Notes: a model not told the origin generated them from the sequence alone. 64,000 nt of DNA from Punica granatum (GCF_007655135.1 NC_045131.1:16414001-16478000), one strand, 5' to 3'; positions 45,301 to 59,361 are shown, counted from the first letter of the stretch. Translations and numbers: made by a program.

Positions 45301-46313
45301 AGGTTAGGAGATCCTGTAGACTTAAGTTGATGCTTGATCCCTGAGAAATTTTTTGATAATTATGGAGATTTTGTTAAGATTTCTTTGAATTTCGTGCTCA
45401 TTAAACATTTGAGTTGTTTATGCTTTTGATTTGTTAGTGAATAAGCATGGGCTTAGGTGTGCTTGTTGAAATTTACATATACACTGCACAATAGAGAATT
45501 GATATTAAGTAGTTGAGGATTGGAAACATCATTAAACAAGGTTTTGCTTATCAGGTTTTACAGTTCTTGCAATTCTTTGAAAGGGAAGATCTAAATTGGA
45601 GCTTCAGAACAAAGGTGAATTGAATTTGAAGCAGATGTGGCTGAGTTTTAATTGTGATTTCCTTGTTTGGTTGCTATATTAGTTATTTGATTAGTTTAGA
45701 CCTTATTTGCTCGATTTAATTATGAGAAACTTTTAATATTTTACTATTAGTAAGATTTTTCAGATGTTGATATTCATTAATTTCTTTGTACTTGGTTTTA
45801 AAAAAATAATAAATAAACTTGAGATTTAAGTATGCTTTTTGAAATCTATCTACATAATTATTATAATACTACTGAGATTTGGGTAGAGGGAAGCACCCCA
45901 GGTTTCCCATTGGTCAAGTTTCTCATGAAATCAGCGTCAAAATCAATTATTCTTTGAGCTCCATATGAGTATTGAATTCAGTTCAATATGAGAGTTGAGA
46001 TGTGCCTCAGCTATGCATATATGATTTCAAAAGGATTCTTTGTAGATCAAGTTCAGAGGTATTCTTTCTAGAAGTTCATGCAACTTTTGAGTATATTTTT
46101 CAGATTTATTTCATTGGGATATTTCCTGGAGTATTAATTATTTAATATTTTCTGTCATCCTGCGTTCTCCGATTCTAGCAAATGGTGATTCCGGTTTATT
46201 TTTTCCTTTATATTTGCAACCAGTCAGGGTTGATATTGCAATGAGAATGAGCTGACATGATCAAGAGAGTTGTTGCTCTGCTTACTGAACGGGATCTTAC
46301 TTGGTTTTCATCA
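45301..46313. other. Retrotransposon leader remnant and AT-rich spacer
   Basis: No gag frame survives. Sequence ends where arm beta' begins. Confidence 0.35.
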
Positions 46314-47008
46314 TTGATCATAATTTCAGGGTTGGCCTTTGAGACCGGATTTGCGTTAATAATACTGGCAACTAACTAAAGCGTCCCTATCAAATGCTTT
46401 ATCAGCTATATAATTTTGTTTTATCCGAGCAAAAAAACTTTTGTTGAGGAAGGGAAGATTGCAAGCGCTCTTTCGGAAAATGAGATTACTGTTGATCGAT
46501 TCCTCCGCAAGTTTTGCTTTCCCATATGAACATCACCTGAACTGATTCCACCGACTGGATCCTAATTTGAATTTCTAATGTGGATCGACTTTCCACCCAA
46601 AATGGTTTTGGATGTTTTCCTTAGTAATTGAGGCATGTTATAATACGCCAAGATATACAGAAACACACATCTGTATTCTATATCTCTTCGTTTCCGGGCC
46701 GGCAGTGTTAGATATAAAGATCCAACTATTTGGGAAATAGTTGGTTGGAAAATTACTCTAAAATGGGTAATTATCTTCGAGAATGTTTCCTGTAATTTGA
46801 TTTGATTTACTAGGATATTTTGATATCATTTATTTCCTAGATTCAGTTGTTCATAGTGCTTGTTAAATAGGAATGCTGTTTTATGTAATCTCTTGAGTGA
46901 TTCAGAATAAACTTGTGGTTTAGCCTAGCATGGTTCTTTTAAAATGCTTTAGTTAGTATTCAACTCTATGTTTTTTATTGTTTTTTTTAATCTTAAGGCT
47001 AGTGTTAG

Positions 47009-47160
47009 ACGAAGGAGGTTTTGTGCAGTGGCATGATTTATCAACTCGGTACAAAGAGATTCCAGTTTCAAATCCTTCTCAGTGGGACTTACCTTGTCTA
47101 TCTATATTGATTTTCTATTGTATAGTAGACTCATGGACCACCCTTATATCTCCAAAAAAA
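47009..47160 (+). mobile_element. tRNA-derived SINE, family 2, second member (right arm)
   Basis: Mirror copy of 22338-22487, with a one- or two-base insertion before the A run. Confidence 0.6.
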
Positions 47161-49027
47161 TTGATTAGATTGATTCTCATTAATGAAAATTGCCATACCA
47201 CTTTATTTTAATGAGGTTATTACGCTATATATTCAATGGTTTTATTTTTTTTTTCAAATTTATCTCATGCTTTAAAAATTATCCAAAAAGGTCTATGGTT
47301 TACATCTTGTTTCAAATCTATCATGCCATCAATTTATTTGTTAATGAAACATAAGTAGACTCCAGACCTATTCCATGATTTTAATTTTTTCTCAAATCTA
47401 TCCCATAATTGTAATTTTTTTCTCAAATCTATCCCGGATAAAGGGCTACAGTGGCAAGAATGGCTCACACAAACAGCTAACTATTCATGGCGAGATGATA
47501 TTAGAACCTAAAAAAGTCATGCAAGCCACGGGTTCGAAACCCAGAAAATCAATGTGGGGATCGTCCGCCATTAAAACACCTAGCACGGAGTGTGGTGGGC
47601 TAAGAATTAGTATTAGGGAATTTTATGCCCTTACACAGACGGTAATGCGGTAATATGATACCAACAAATGTCAAGTAACATATAAAAGAAAGAGGTGTTG
47701 TATCCACCCAAAAAAAAAAGAAAAAAGAAAAGAAAGAAAGAGGTGTAGTAAAATTCAACCAAAAAAGAGGGGTAACTCCAGAAAATATTGTACTAGACTT
47801 TCATTAAGAAGTTTGGCGAAAGTATGACTTCGATATTTCTGTACACGATTGCAGGTTCGGCGAAAAATTTGCTGCACGGATGATCCTGCACACCTTTCAT
47901 GCAGATGATTGCGTTGCATTAGTTATTCGTTGTTTTCTCCTTCACATTAGCCTGCTGACTTTTCTCTTTTTTTTTTTTTGGGGGAGAAAGCTTGCCGACT
48001 TTTCTTGAAATGTCAAATAAGGTAAAGGAAAAGAAAAGGAAAACGAAAAAGAAGTAGAAAAAGAGAAATCAAATGTGGCCTAGTGACATATATATCTGTA
48101 AATTAAGAGATTGCATATTCGATTCTTATTATAGACTATCGATATTTTTTTATTAACTATTAGGATTATTATTTCATTATATTGAAATTTTATTTTTTTA
48201 TAATTAAAAAGGTTTTTTTTATAATGAAAAAAAAAGATCGAGAAAGAGAAAACCATAAAAAAACTGTTATGCGCCTGTCTGTAGACGAAGAAGCAGAGCA
48301 TCTTTCAACCGAAAAGGAAGAAGAAGCAGAGCATCTGACTGAGGAGCAGATAACTGCAACGTCACCCCCATCTCAGCAACGAAAGAGATTGGCGTGAATG
48401 GGAAAGTTCTTTTCCGAAGGAAGAGAAGATGCCAACATAATATATTAGTCATGTTCGTGGTAGTCCTTTCTTTGGCCCTAAAAGTCTTGCAAACCGTTAG
48501 TTGTCCCCCTCAGAATCTGCAAGAGATGGAATCCACATCATTATTATAGTAGACATCTTCTTTTTTGTCAATTTTATATTAGTCTATCCGAATTAGTCAC
48601 ATGCAGATTTTGGTCGCCAGTTTGGGGATAGGAGCGGGGTAGGATGAGATGGATTCAAAGTTTCATGGGTAATTTCACTTAAAATTAGAATGCATAAAAA
48701 GTTATATAAAAAAATCTGAATAAAAGTCACAGAGGAAGGAGTGAGGTGATGGTGACTCGACGTCAACCACCATCGTCCAAGTGAGATCGTTGATGACCCC
48801 CGGATTCCTCGGCTATAAAATACACAAATGGCTATAAATAACTTTTGCCTTTTGCTATATATAGGAAAGAGAGTAAAGTATAAGCTTTTTATTGAGATTA
48901 ACTTGTTTGGATAATTTCATTTTTTCAATGGTTTGGAGTGACAACATATTCTTCTTCTTTCTTTTTTTTTTCCTTTTGGGTAAGGAGAATGATAGAACGT
49001 TATCAAGAGAGGATGGGTAATAAGAGT

Positions 49028-49285
49028 TGTTGACTCACATTGGACAAATAGAAAAAATTTATGTGTACTCACCGTCTTATTGTTGGACTTTTTGGATTGG
49101 AGATGACGGCCGAACCAATTATAGGCATAATGAAACTTTTACACTGTCCTTAATTCTTCCACAATTCTGTGTCAGCTCAATCGCACATTTGTACGTATAT
49201 ATCACGCGATAAACTTACAATTGAAAGCGATCTCTTAGATCCAGCCTCTTAATGCCAAACTTTGAAATTTCAACTGCTTTTCACA
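49028..49285 (+). mobile_element. Copia-type LTR with primer-binding site (right arm)
   Basis: Mirror copy, TGTTGACTCAC...TTTTCACA, 258 bp, followed directly by TGGTATCAAAGC at 49286. Confidence 0.6.
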
Positions 49286-49306
49286 TGGTATCAAAGCAAC
49301 CTTTAC

Positions 49307-49442
49307 AGCTTATTTGAATTGAGAGTCATGATTGATTACGGTGGGAGGAGTTATGGAGGGTTATTATATAAATTTATATAAACATCCTCCATAGCCTACC
49401 CCTTTATAATCATCCATAATCCATAATCCAAACAAGCACTTA
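49307..49442. mobile_element. Foldback MITE (right arm)
   Basis: Mirror copy of 20068-20206, present at the same site. Confidence 0.6.
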
Positions 49443-49904
49443 GGGCTGCTGGTGACACTAGGGGTGATGGCAATCTACGCCTGAACCCCCACCGTGAAAG
49501 CAGGTGCAATTCCGAGTGGTGGTGACACCGATGTCACGTACCACAATTGCCATCCCCTTCTTCACGCGCGCTCTCTCTCTAATCTTCACTGCTTATGAGG
49601 GGATATTGCATGCAATCAAATTAGTCTGGCATATCTATCAATACTGGAAACTGCACTGTCAATGTCCATTCTTTGTCGCACATGAAGTATATATATGGCA
49701 CATTTATCGAAACAATCGAAGTTATTATTATGATTAATAGCAGGATACATTGATCAACATCTATACTAATTTTATATGACGGGTCCCCCGCAAAGGAAAG
49801 GCTACCCTGCGAAATTTGCTGCCCTTCCTTGTTTTTTATTTATTTCGATCCTAATCGCCATTTCTGGATTGCATCCTGCATTCCAACGGGTACGTAAAAG
49901 GTCC

Positions 49905-50054
49905 ATCTTAAAAGAAAGAGAGTTTAATGCAGTGCCATTATTCTCGATTAGTGATCAAGAGGTCCTAAATCCTATTCTCACTAGTGGGACTTCCGATACC
50001 TCTAAATACTATTTATATGTTCACGGCCCTCATTTGTAGCAAAAAAAAAAAAAC
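49905..50054 (+). mobile_element. tRNA-derived SINE, family 2 (right arm)
   Basis: Mirror copy of 19457-19605, with a longer terminal A run (50041-50054). The 87-codon open frame across it (49776-50039) is incidental. Confidence 0.55.
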
Positions 50055-50204
50055 AAGAAGCCATATTTATGTCCTGTTCTTTTTATTTTTTAATCTTTTC
50101 TGGATATTACGAGATTTCTTAATTTTCTGTACTCAAGTACAAAAAAGAAGGGGATGGGTGACGGGGATCTTCATAACATGGGAGTGACCACATCGGTGTC
50201 GAGT

Positions 50205-50388
50205 TCTGGGTTATAAAGACGGGCTGGAGATGGCTTGGGCACAAGCCTTGAAGCTGACTCCATTACTCACCGGGCGAGACAGTGGCTGGCGGGTAGTAAT
50301 GAAGCCATTGTGCGGGTGATGCTCTTTGACGGACCGGGATTGGACAATACTCTTCGAGCATGTTTATTGAGAGGGAAATAGATGTGTG
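50205..50388 (+). pseudogene. LINE-type RNase H remnant, 5' piece (right arm)
   Basis: Mirror of the left-arm remnant up to the solo LTR insertion point at GTGTG (50384-50388). Reads WRWLG and DRDWTILFEHVY in the same broken frames. Confidence 0.65.
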
Positions 50389-53300
50389 TGTATGGACCCG
50401 AATGTGGACTCTCGTCGGGGCCCGCATTGCGCGCTTTTGGATCGTGCGGCCTGGGAGTGTCCACCTTCCCGTGGGGACGCGTGACGGACACGCGTGAGAG
50501 AAGGAGTCGCCACTTATCATTTTACGACCCGTAGGTCGAGGGCGGATAAGTTACCCGGGTCTAGGGGTATGGAACACCTAGTGATTGTTAAGGCATTGGT
50601 CTGTGCGGAACCGGAAAATCCGTGTTCGGGGGTTCATGTTACGTGCGGGCCTATATCCCGCACGCCCTTTCGGTACTCTGGTTTGCTAGGCTTGCATGTT
50701 TTATGATTTACCGCATGAATTAAGCTGCACTCGGCTCGCACGTTTTGACACCGAAAATTCGGTGAACTAAACGAGGTCGGTTGAGAAGCCGGGAGAGAAT
50801 TAAACCCTTATGTCAGGGAGTTGGTTCACAATCTTGCGTTACAGTTCATCTAACCATGGAGGTTGAATCCCTGCGTGAACCAAAACCACGAGTTCTTGGG
50901 CTTACTTTCCATTGGGCAAGCATTAAACCGATTCAATTAGTTCGACTCTCGGACCGTTCGCTCACCGACTGGAATTCTTACAGAAAAGAATGTACAAAAT
51001 AAAAGTCCTTACAATGCTTCTCGAAAACAATAAATACAAATTACAAATGGCCGAATTCCAGTCGACTCGCATTCGGTTATTATTCCACTCTAACTCACCA
51101 TGAGTTTAGGGAAAAAGACCGAAGAACTGAAATTCAATGGACGCTCTCACTGAATAAGGCATTGGACCCTGTTAGTGTTGATTAGGGCGTTGAACCCTGT
51201 GCTCGATGATTAGGGTGTTGAACCCTAATATTATTCGGCCTAGGGATCAAGCTCGACCCGTATGGCAAACAAGTGCGGAAAGATAACACGCAACATGTTA
51301 ATAACAAACAAGATGTTTTGTATTTACCGAATGTACGTGGATTAACAAGTTTATTAATCCAAAAGTGTTTTTGCAAGCAAATGCCATATGCTAAGCAATC
51401 AAACACGTGCCAATGTTTTAGTATTATGCTTTTGTTGGAAATTTGGAAAAGAGAATCGAATATCATGTGTGTGGATTTCTTTTATAGTGATTCGGTGTTG
51501 TGACACTGAATTACCACTGAATTGATCCAAACTTGTATTTTGACTCTAGATTTGGAACCTAGAGTTCCGCCTAACCATTTTCTAGGATTTGGTTAAGTCG
51601 AGTGAAATGATTAGTCCAATAACTGTATTTTGATACAGAATACCCAACTGACATCTTAAACTGCGCTAGGATGTCGGCGAATCACGAAATGATGTTCTTG
51701 CCCTTGATTTGAAAATTTGTTTTCAGAAAAGGAGAACAACACAATAAGGATTTGGAAGTATGAGGGTTTTGAAAAGGGCATTAACACCGTTTTGTAATTC
51801 GTCGACGCGAGTTACAAATTAATGTCCAATTCGTGCAAAGTTGTTTAAATTGAATGAATTAACCGTGTGAACGTCCCGATTAACCGTTCGTGGAATTAAT
51901 GCTTAAGGTTATTGCCGAATACTTTAATTGTGAAAACGATTCGTGATTCGACGACCAACACGAATCCGTAAGGATCGAGGATATTTGGTCCAATGACCGA
52001 AACTACCCTCGTAACCGAATGGACCCGAATGAGTCAACAATACCCGAATCCATGCATGTTTTGTTTTGAAAAGACATGTAATCGAAGTTTTAACATGGGA
52101 ATCGTGGAAATACCGAAAGTATGATTTCATACAATCCGAGAAATGAATTAAACTCGAAATAAGGAAATCATTCTTGATCCAAAAAGGCCAAGAAGCCCTC
52201 GGCGTCACCTTGTCAAAGATGGCCGAATACTCTCATGGCTCGATTCAAATCACAAAGAATTTCCTTGTCTTTGTTTAATCATTTTTCGCATGCTCAAACA
52301 TCAAACATGATGAAAAACACGTTTTTGACAAAAGCCGGTATTACCATGATTTGATTAACTCATTTAAACATGCAAACATTCACAAACATGTTATTTAAGG
52401 AATCGATAAAGTAATACCGGCTTCATGCATGCAAGAACAACAAAATAAACTCGGAAAATAACTTGGATCGGGCTAAGGAGACCAATCTTAACCTGAAAAG
52501 AGCAACTCAAGTCTCGGCCATCCCATTTAGAGACTTGGCCGTGAGCTCACTTGCCATTTCCGGGTCGGGATGGTCTTCCAAACAACAATCCAAACCTTTT
52601 TCCGACATGCTAGCAAGTTATAAGGTAATACACATGCATAATATAACATAAAATTGCATAAAAGTTAAGTCTTGCAAGTTAAGTATGCATAAAATACCAT
52701 AATACTCTATAGCCATGCAAAAATATAAAAAGCCCTAACTCCTCTAAGTCAAGAGTGATTTACCTAGTCTCGGGATACGAGGAAAGAGTCGGGGAAGTGT
52801 TCGAGAGTCGGGTGACTCGGTTGAACGCTTGGAAGGATGCTCGGGTGCAAAGGATGCACGTTCGGGGAGCTAGGTGCACGGGGAATGCGGCTGGAATGCA
52901 CGGGAGGCGCGCGGCGTGCGCGGGGCGCGGGCAGGCGCGCGGGCGTGCTCGCGGGCGCGGGCGTGCGCGGGTGTGCGCGCGGCTGGCGCTGGCGGGTCAC
53001 TATTCACCCGAGAGTAGCGATTTCACCCGAAATGCACTATTTGACCTGAAACAATAATTTAAAGACTTCAAATGGAAAAACCAATTTCACCAATGAACTC
53101 CATGGGTCCAAAATGAGTGGGATATGAAGTTTGAGAAATTTTGAGCTTAAGTCGGGATGATGAACATCGACTTCCGACTTAAGAACTCAAGGCTCTCTTT
53201 TGATCTTTTCGGTTTTTCTATTCTCTTCTTTCTAAGTGCTGAAGTTTTCTGGTTCTTGAGTGTTCTTGGCTATGGAGTTTGAGAAGATTTCTTGAAAGAG

Positions 53301-54963
53301 AAAGGTTGGAGAGAGTGTGTAAGAGGAGAAGTGATTATCTTAATCACTTTTGGGCTATTTATAGGCAAAGCTAATGACACAATTAGCAAAAGCAAGTGCT
53401 CTTAACCCCCATGCTTAGAAAATATCAAGCCTCATCCTCTTCCATTGCATTAATGAAAAAGAGATAAGACATTGATGAGCATTGATGAGCATTGATGGAG
53501 GCTTGAGTGTTGTCTTCAAACTCTTGGATATTTTCAAACAAGAGTGCAAGTTGGCTTCTTGCATTGAAGAAGAAGAAGAAGCTTCTAGAGTAAAGGGTGA
53601 CTCATCTTGAGTAGCCCGTGGGTCCCACGACCGAAGAGGAGAAACCGGGAAAAAGCTCGGGTCTCGATTGATCGCGCATTCGAAGTTCGTGGTTTGAATT
53701 GAACGTCAAATTATCGATATACGCGAGGAAATGAATTTAATGAGTCCGAGATTGGCATTTTCCGTGAGAAATTGCCAAATGTCTGTATGAGACTTGGAAG
53801 CCGGTTTTGCTCCTTTTATGCATTCAGAGCGAGGTTACCCACTTCTGACAGCATATCTTGTATTTGCATCCCACGTCGGTCATTTTGACATAAATTGTCA
53901 AATTACGTGGGCTCTTGTCCCTTAAGCCGGTAAATACAAATATGGAGCCGGAGATGTCCTAGGAGGCCGAAATTGGATTTCTCAGATTGCTTTCTGAGTT
54001 TCTTGGGCAATCTGGAGATTACTGCGATCTCTGTTTGCTGAGATTGGGCCTCTAAGGATATGAAATGTGCATCCGAGACCCTTAAAGCACTGCTCGAGGG
54101 GTCTAGATGAGTTGTGTGATTCATTCCGACAATTCCACATTGAGCCTTGAGAAGGCTAGCATTGTGTAAGGTAAGCATCCGGCGTCAAGTTTCCCCAAAG
54201 AGGACCTCCGGATATGGATTTTCACTGAAAATGGCCTTTTGTGCCCCTCGGAGGTTACTCGGGAAACCGTGAAGGGTTTTGCTGTCTGTTTTGCCCAATT
54301 GCGAATGTCCGCTGGAGTTTTCAGGGCAATGTAGTGTGAACTTCGTTTGCCGTAATTCCATCAGACCAGTCTCCGGTTACGCTCTTCCGAAGAAGGGTAT
54401 GCCCGTTTTGTCGTTCGGAAGTCATTCAGAGTGTCTGTATGGCTTTTAAAAGACAATATGAAGCATTGCTCGTGCTCTGTATGATTGAGGGGCATGGCCG
54501 CATCTGATATTTGGAATTAACTTTTCTCCGAAAAATCGGCATTTTTGGACTTCCACTGAAAAGTTGTCTGTATACAGAAAGTTGTTCTGTATAGAGCATA
54601 TGATTTGCAAAATGCCTTTGGGGACACTTTTCATCTGTTTGACATTGGAGTGGATTTTTGGAGTCCAATATTGGCTATCTTCCGATGATCGAGCGAACTA
54701 TCGGAAAATAGAACTGTCCGTGTGATATACTGAAAATGCCGGTTTTGGATATTGCTGAGCTCTCTAGTTACTCTATTACCCTCTGGTGACCCCTGGAGTC
54801 ATTCTGTCATATGCATGTGTCATTTGCCCGATTTTGCCGACTTGAGGATGAATAGTGATTTTCTGCTCTGTTAAGTTGTTTTTCTGTATTCTGCTCAGGC
54901 TGTGGCTTGGATCATTGCTGATATTGTCGTTTGGGAAAGGTGAGCCAAAATGGGGTGCTGACA
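50389..54963 (+). mobile_element. Complete Ogre/Tat-like solo LTR, right arm only (4,575 bp)
   Basis: Begins TGTATGGACCCGAATG and ends GGGGTGCTGACA, flanked by GTGTG (50384-50388 and 54964-54968). The left arm at about 19127 has the uninterrupted site. It contains GGAGTGTCCACCTTCCC, GAGTCGCCACTTATCATTTT and GGGTCTAGGGGTATGG near the start, a strongly CpG-rich section (52890-53000), and a CT-rich leader-like part. No primer-binding site, gag-pol or polypurine tract: a solo LTR. Tat/Ogre assignment rests on LTR size and these motifs. Short open frames across it are incidental. Confidence 0.88.
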
Positions 54964-55072
54964 GTGTGGATTGGCTGGCAAGCTTTGCACTATCTTCATA
55001 TGGAGGTTCATTGGATTCATTCGTGCCCGACAGGACTTGATTTTGTCCCTTTTAGTGACATTGGAGGAATCA
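54964..55072 (+). pseudogene. LINE-type RNase H remnant, 3' piece (right arm)
   Basis: Continues after the solo LTR at the second GTGTG: VDWLASFALSSYGGSLDSF then VPDRT and stop. Removing the LTR and one GTGTG gives the same order as the left arm. Confidence 0.65.
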
Positions 55073-55288
55073 CCATGCCCCGTCTTTGTAATTCTTAATA
55101 TATATATATATATATATATATATTATACATATGAAAAATGAATCATGGGCTCAATTCTCATGCCGTCACATCATCAAAAATAAGAAACAAGTTATCTCGC
55201 TTTGTCACGGCATCACTTATGTATTAAGGAAATTTTTATCATTAATCATGTAGTAAAATATATATTATACACATTAACTATTATAGAG

Positions 55289-55414
55289 TAGACTATACAC
55301 ATTAACTATTATTCAGAAATTTTTTTATATTGTAGCAATTTATATATATATATATGTATATAAATTGCTACAATATAAAAAAATTTCTGAATAATAGTTA
55401 ATGTGTATAGTCTA
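55289..55414. repeat. Near-perfect foldback, mirror copy
   Basis: Same foldback as at 18651-18770 with a slightly longer TA loop. Its two stems match each other even where they differ from the left-arm stems (ATTAACTATT with AATAGTTAAT, against ATTAATTATT with AATAATTAAT). A partial extra copy of the stem start lies just upstream (55265-55285). Confidence 0.85.
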
Positions 55415-56577
55415 CTGTATATTATTTCCCCTGCACAAGTTGAACAGAGAGTGGCGACACTATATTAGTCAATGCAATGCTATATATATAATGTTGATCG
55501 CATTATATCAATATATATATATATATATATTGCATATTCCTTATAAGAAATATATTGCAATGGTATATTAGTCAGTAAGTCTTAAGTATTTTTCTAGAAT
55601 TTCATTATATGGTAAACTATATTAACTGGAAACTATGCGTATATTTAACTATAAAATCCCTACTGCAAGCGGTCCCAAATTCACAAGAAAAAAAAGTCCC
55701 TACAACATGTAAATATTCTAGCCTCTCCTCCAAGCTTTATGCAAAGGTTCCTCTCTGCCTTCCAAGCCTTATTGGTTATTTATTATACACAATCTTATTA
55801 ATTTTATTTTGATGGGTATTATCATATTTACGTTAAAGAGTAGTTAAGTAGGTTAAAATTTTTATAGATAATATATATTGTTAGATTGAAAGTTTCTATG
55901 GTTAGCTTTATAAAGTTTGATGAGCAAATCAGGGAAGATTGATGGAGGTTAGTATTAGCTAATCATAAAAAGAAGGCCATGCCCATCACGATATATATCG
56001 ATTTTTATAATTTCAATTTTCTTTAATTTTTAAGAATATTTCTCTCAATATTAACTACGTTTTGCCTATTTTATACAATTTTATGATTTCTCTAGAAAAT
56101 TCATTTTACAAGGAATTTGTAATAAAACTTTAGCCTTTTCTATCAATCTCCAATGTAAATTTTGTGTTTTTTGAACTATTTTAGTTGTCAATAATTCTTT
56201 CCCTCTAAAGTTTCAATTCGAAAATTATATACAATATAAACTTTTTATTACGCTAATCTTACATGATTAATTTTTAATATTATTTTTTGTACTATTATAA
56301 TTTTATCTTTTTATAATCTTATACTAGGTACTATTTATTGGATAGATCTTTGAATTATTATATTGCCATATATATTTTATTTTCACCACATGTTAGTTAT
56401 AAATGGAAATGATATGCTAATTCATCCATGACGAAAGTATACTTTCTAATTGTTTTTGTCTCCTAAGATAATTATCTTGAATAGCATGTATGCCTTTAAT
56501 ATCGAGGAAAGACATATTCATGTATATATGACTTAAATATAATCTATATGTATGTCAATGAATATTTAGGACATATA

Positions 56578-56695
56578 CTTTGCATCTCAAATCCTCGCTA
56601 GGAGAGCTTTACCCCTTAATGGGCTGACCCTACTTGACTGGATTAGTCGGGGCCCAATTAGATTTCTGGATATCAAGGTTCACATAAAAAAAAGA
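56578..56695 (+). mobile_element. SINE 3' part (Au-SINE-like), mirror copy
   Basis: Counterpart of 17368-17480 in the other arm, same motifs and terminal A run. Confidence 0.5.
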
Positions 56696-57989
56696 TTATA
56701 TATATATATATATTATAGGTCGAGTTTTCAATAAAATTTTAGACTATTATGACACAAATTTATTTTTTCCGATTTTTCAACTTATTTAAATCTCGACAAA
56801 CTATTTATGTATAACAACCACTTCATTATTTGAAGATTTCTCTTTATAATCAAAAGTTGTAAAATAATATATAGTCGATCTTTGTATAAACAAATTTTAG
56901 ATATATATATATATATATATATTAAGAAAATCGATGTTCTTTTTCGTTAGGAACAAAATCTTTTTATAGATACTAAAATATTTCCTTATTATTTATATGA
57001 ATATAATATATATGGCTAATAGATGTAAAGGAAAGTGAAGTTTGCCTCACTCAACAAATTCCTAATTTTCTTTCTCTAATAAAATTATAGTCTATTTGTA
57101 TTTTTTTTGCTTTATTTTTTTATTTGTAGCATAGGAAATTTTGAGGTATTATTTTTTCACTCGATCGTCTATAATTGTAAGTATATTCTCTATCTTCTCT
57201 TTTTTGTTACTTTTCAATTTTTCATAGTTTTCTTTTATTAAAAATTCAGCGATCCTCCAATTATATCATTTAATTTTCAATTGAAACAATTTCTAAATCG
57301 ATAATTTTTAAAAAAATTCATAATATATTTATTTTAAATATTACTTTCTATCAAAAAATTATTAATCATTCTTGCGCAACGCGCGGTTTTCATCTAGGAA
57401 ATTATAAAAGCAAACGATTTGCTCGTCTCTTGCACAACCACCTCCCAAAGTTGAAACGTGGAGAAGCCACGTCATCAAATTACGGTCTCTGCCACGTTAA
57501 GGCATGTCGATCCCTCTGGCGAAGTCACGTCGTTGTTTTAATTATGTGAAATTATACAGTGGAATATTCGATATTCAATCAAATATATAATGGAATCTAT
57601 GTATTGACAGCATTTGATAATAGAAGAAAATTATATTGTAGAAATAAATATATGCATTTGATACAATGGAATAACAAAAATAACAAAACGCAAATAAAAT
57701 ACATTTTACTAACATTCTTTTAATAGTATACATAACCAGCCAAACTACCACCTTCTTATTAAAGAGAAAAGAATATTTCATTATTAGCCTTATCAATAAG
57801 GTATTGAAAGTATTTTCTAATTTTAGAAATGGAACAACATAACGGGCAATCAAAACATATTAAGAAAATTCTTTTGATATTATATAATGATAGTCCACCC
57901 ACCTTTCTTATATATACTTGATATATATGAATTATATAATAGAATATAAAGATAACGTATGATCTTGCATTATAGGAATACATATATGT

Positions 57990-58147
57990 TTTTTTTCGGT
58001 TACAATAGGAGGCGCATAGTCTAGTGTAAGGAAATGTTAAGGAAATTTAAATAAAGGGGTACAGGTAGTCTCATTGATGAGAATCAAACCCGGAACCTCT
58101 AGATTACCAGGTGATGGTGTTAGCCATTGCACTACACCCCCTTTCTT
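57990..58147 (-). mobile_element. tRNA-derived SINE, mirror copy
   Basis: Same insertion as at 15910-16065 on the opposite strand, with the same flanking duplication (about 57976-57991 and 58148-58164) and a few substitutions, including in the B-box region. Confidence 0.85.
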
Positions 58148-58959
58148 GAATACATATATGTTTTGATACAATGAAATATGTATTGTAATTTTTATTTTGG
58201 CAGCTTTATATATAATATATATATATATATATAGTTGCTTGATATATTATAGGAAAGTGTATATATATAGCTGAAGATAAATATTGCAAAGACATTATAT
58301 ATCAATATAAAGACATTGTCTACACAGAACCTTTTTCACTATATTTTCATTTGCGAAGACGTGTTGGTGTTTTTGCGGACTTTATATGTATATTGTTTTG
58401 CATGCACATCTACCACCATTACTGATCGATCTATGTTAATTTGAGCATTTCGAAATGGATTCATTAGGTTTCACTTATTTTATTATGATATTTTGTTTGG
58501 CGAAATTATTATTTTCTATAATAAATATATTTGCTAGCATATTTTAATTCAATTCTTCTTTCCACACATTTATATGATAATTTTTATTTTTTTATTGATA
58601 TATTTGTTAACATATTTTAATTCTATTCTATTCTTTTTACGTATATCTCAATTTTCTTTAATGAGTTTTAAATTCGTGTATACATTTATAACATTTTTCT
58701 CCACCAAAATAATTAAGAGATTATTTGAATGGTCTCATGCAATGTACGGGTGTTCAGCTAGTTTACTTTAATGCATTAGGGCTTCGGCGCAAATTCACCA
58801 AAATAAACATGACAAGAGGACAAGAGCAGTGCACTCTTCTCAGAATATATATATCAAAGTATAACTGGCACATGATAATGGCATACAGCGAGTAAAAATA
58901 AGCTCTTATTCTAATAAGCCAGATTCCGAGCATCTCTTATTTGATCTCTGACGGCAATT

Positions 58960-59361
58960 CTAATAGGCCGGTGCCAGAGGCTCATGATGTGGCAGGTGGT
59001 GACGCGGATGCATGTGTGGGGCGTGAGCGGGTGGCATCACCTTCCCATGGGGCCCATTGCCGTGCCCCATCATCGGAGGGTGTGCACCACCGGGAAAGTG
59101 GTGGCCGCGGTGAGGCATGTGGTCCGGTGCTCCAGCCATCCAAGGAGGGTGGGCAAATGGGCCAGGCACGGGGCCAGTTCCATGTTCCCGATCATGGCGT
59201 GGCTTGTGCCCATGGAAGGGCCTGTGGGGCGTTGGAGCTCCCTCAGGCGACATGTGCTCGTGGTGTGGCCTCTGCCGGAAGTGGGGAGGTTCTGCAGCAA
59301 AATCCGCTGCAGCAGCAGCCACCAGCCCAACAAGTACAACTAGAAAGAATGCTTTCGACAT
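58960..59361 (-). CDS. Secreted His/Pro-rich small protein (copy 2, mirror)
   Basis: 133 residues, same length and frame as copy 1. Two amino-acid differences: Gln58 to Arg and Ser101 to Gly; several synonymous changes are also visible (for example in the codons after residue 58). Signal peptide, TATA box and LAPAY C-terminus are unchanged. The intact frame in both arms is consistent with a functional gene, but the divergence is too low to claim selection. It may be a genuine second locus or the other allele, depending on how the inverted repeat is interpreted. Confidence 0.83.
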   Translation of the reverse strand: MSKAFFLVVLVGLVAAAAADFAAEPPHFRQRPHHEHMSPEGAPTPHRPFHGHKPRHDREHGTGPVPGPFAHPPWMAGAPDHMPHRGHHFPGGAHPPMMGHGNGPHGKVMPPAHAPHMHPRHHLPHHEPLAPAY

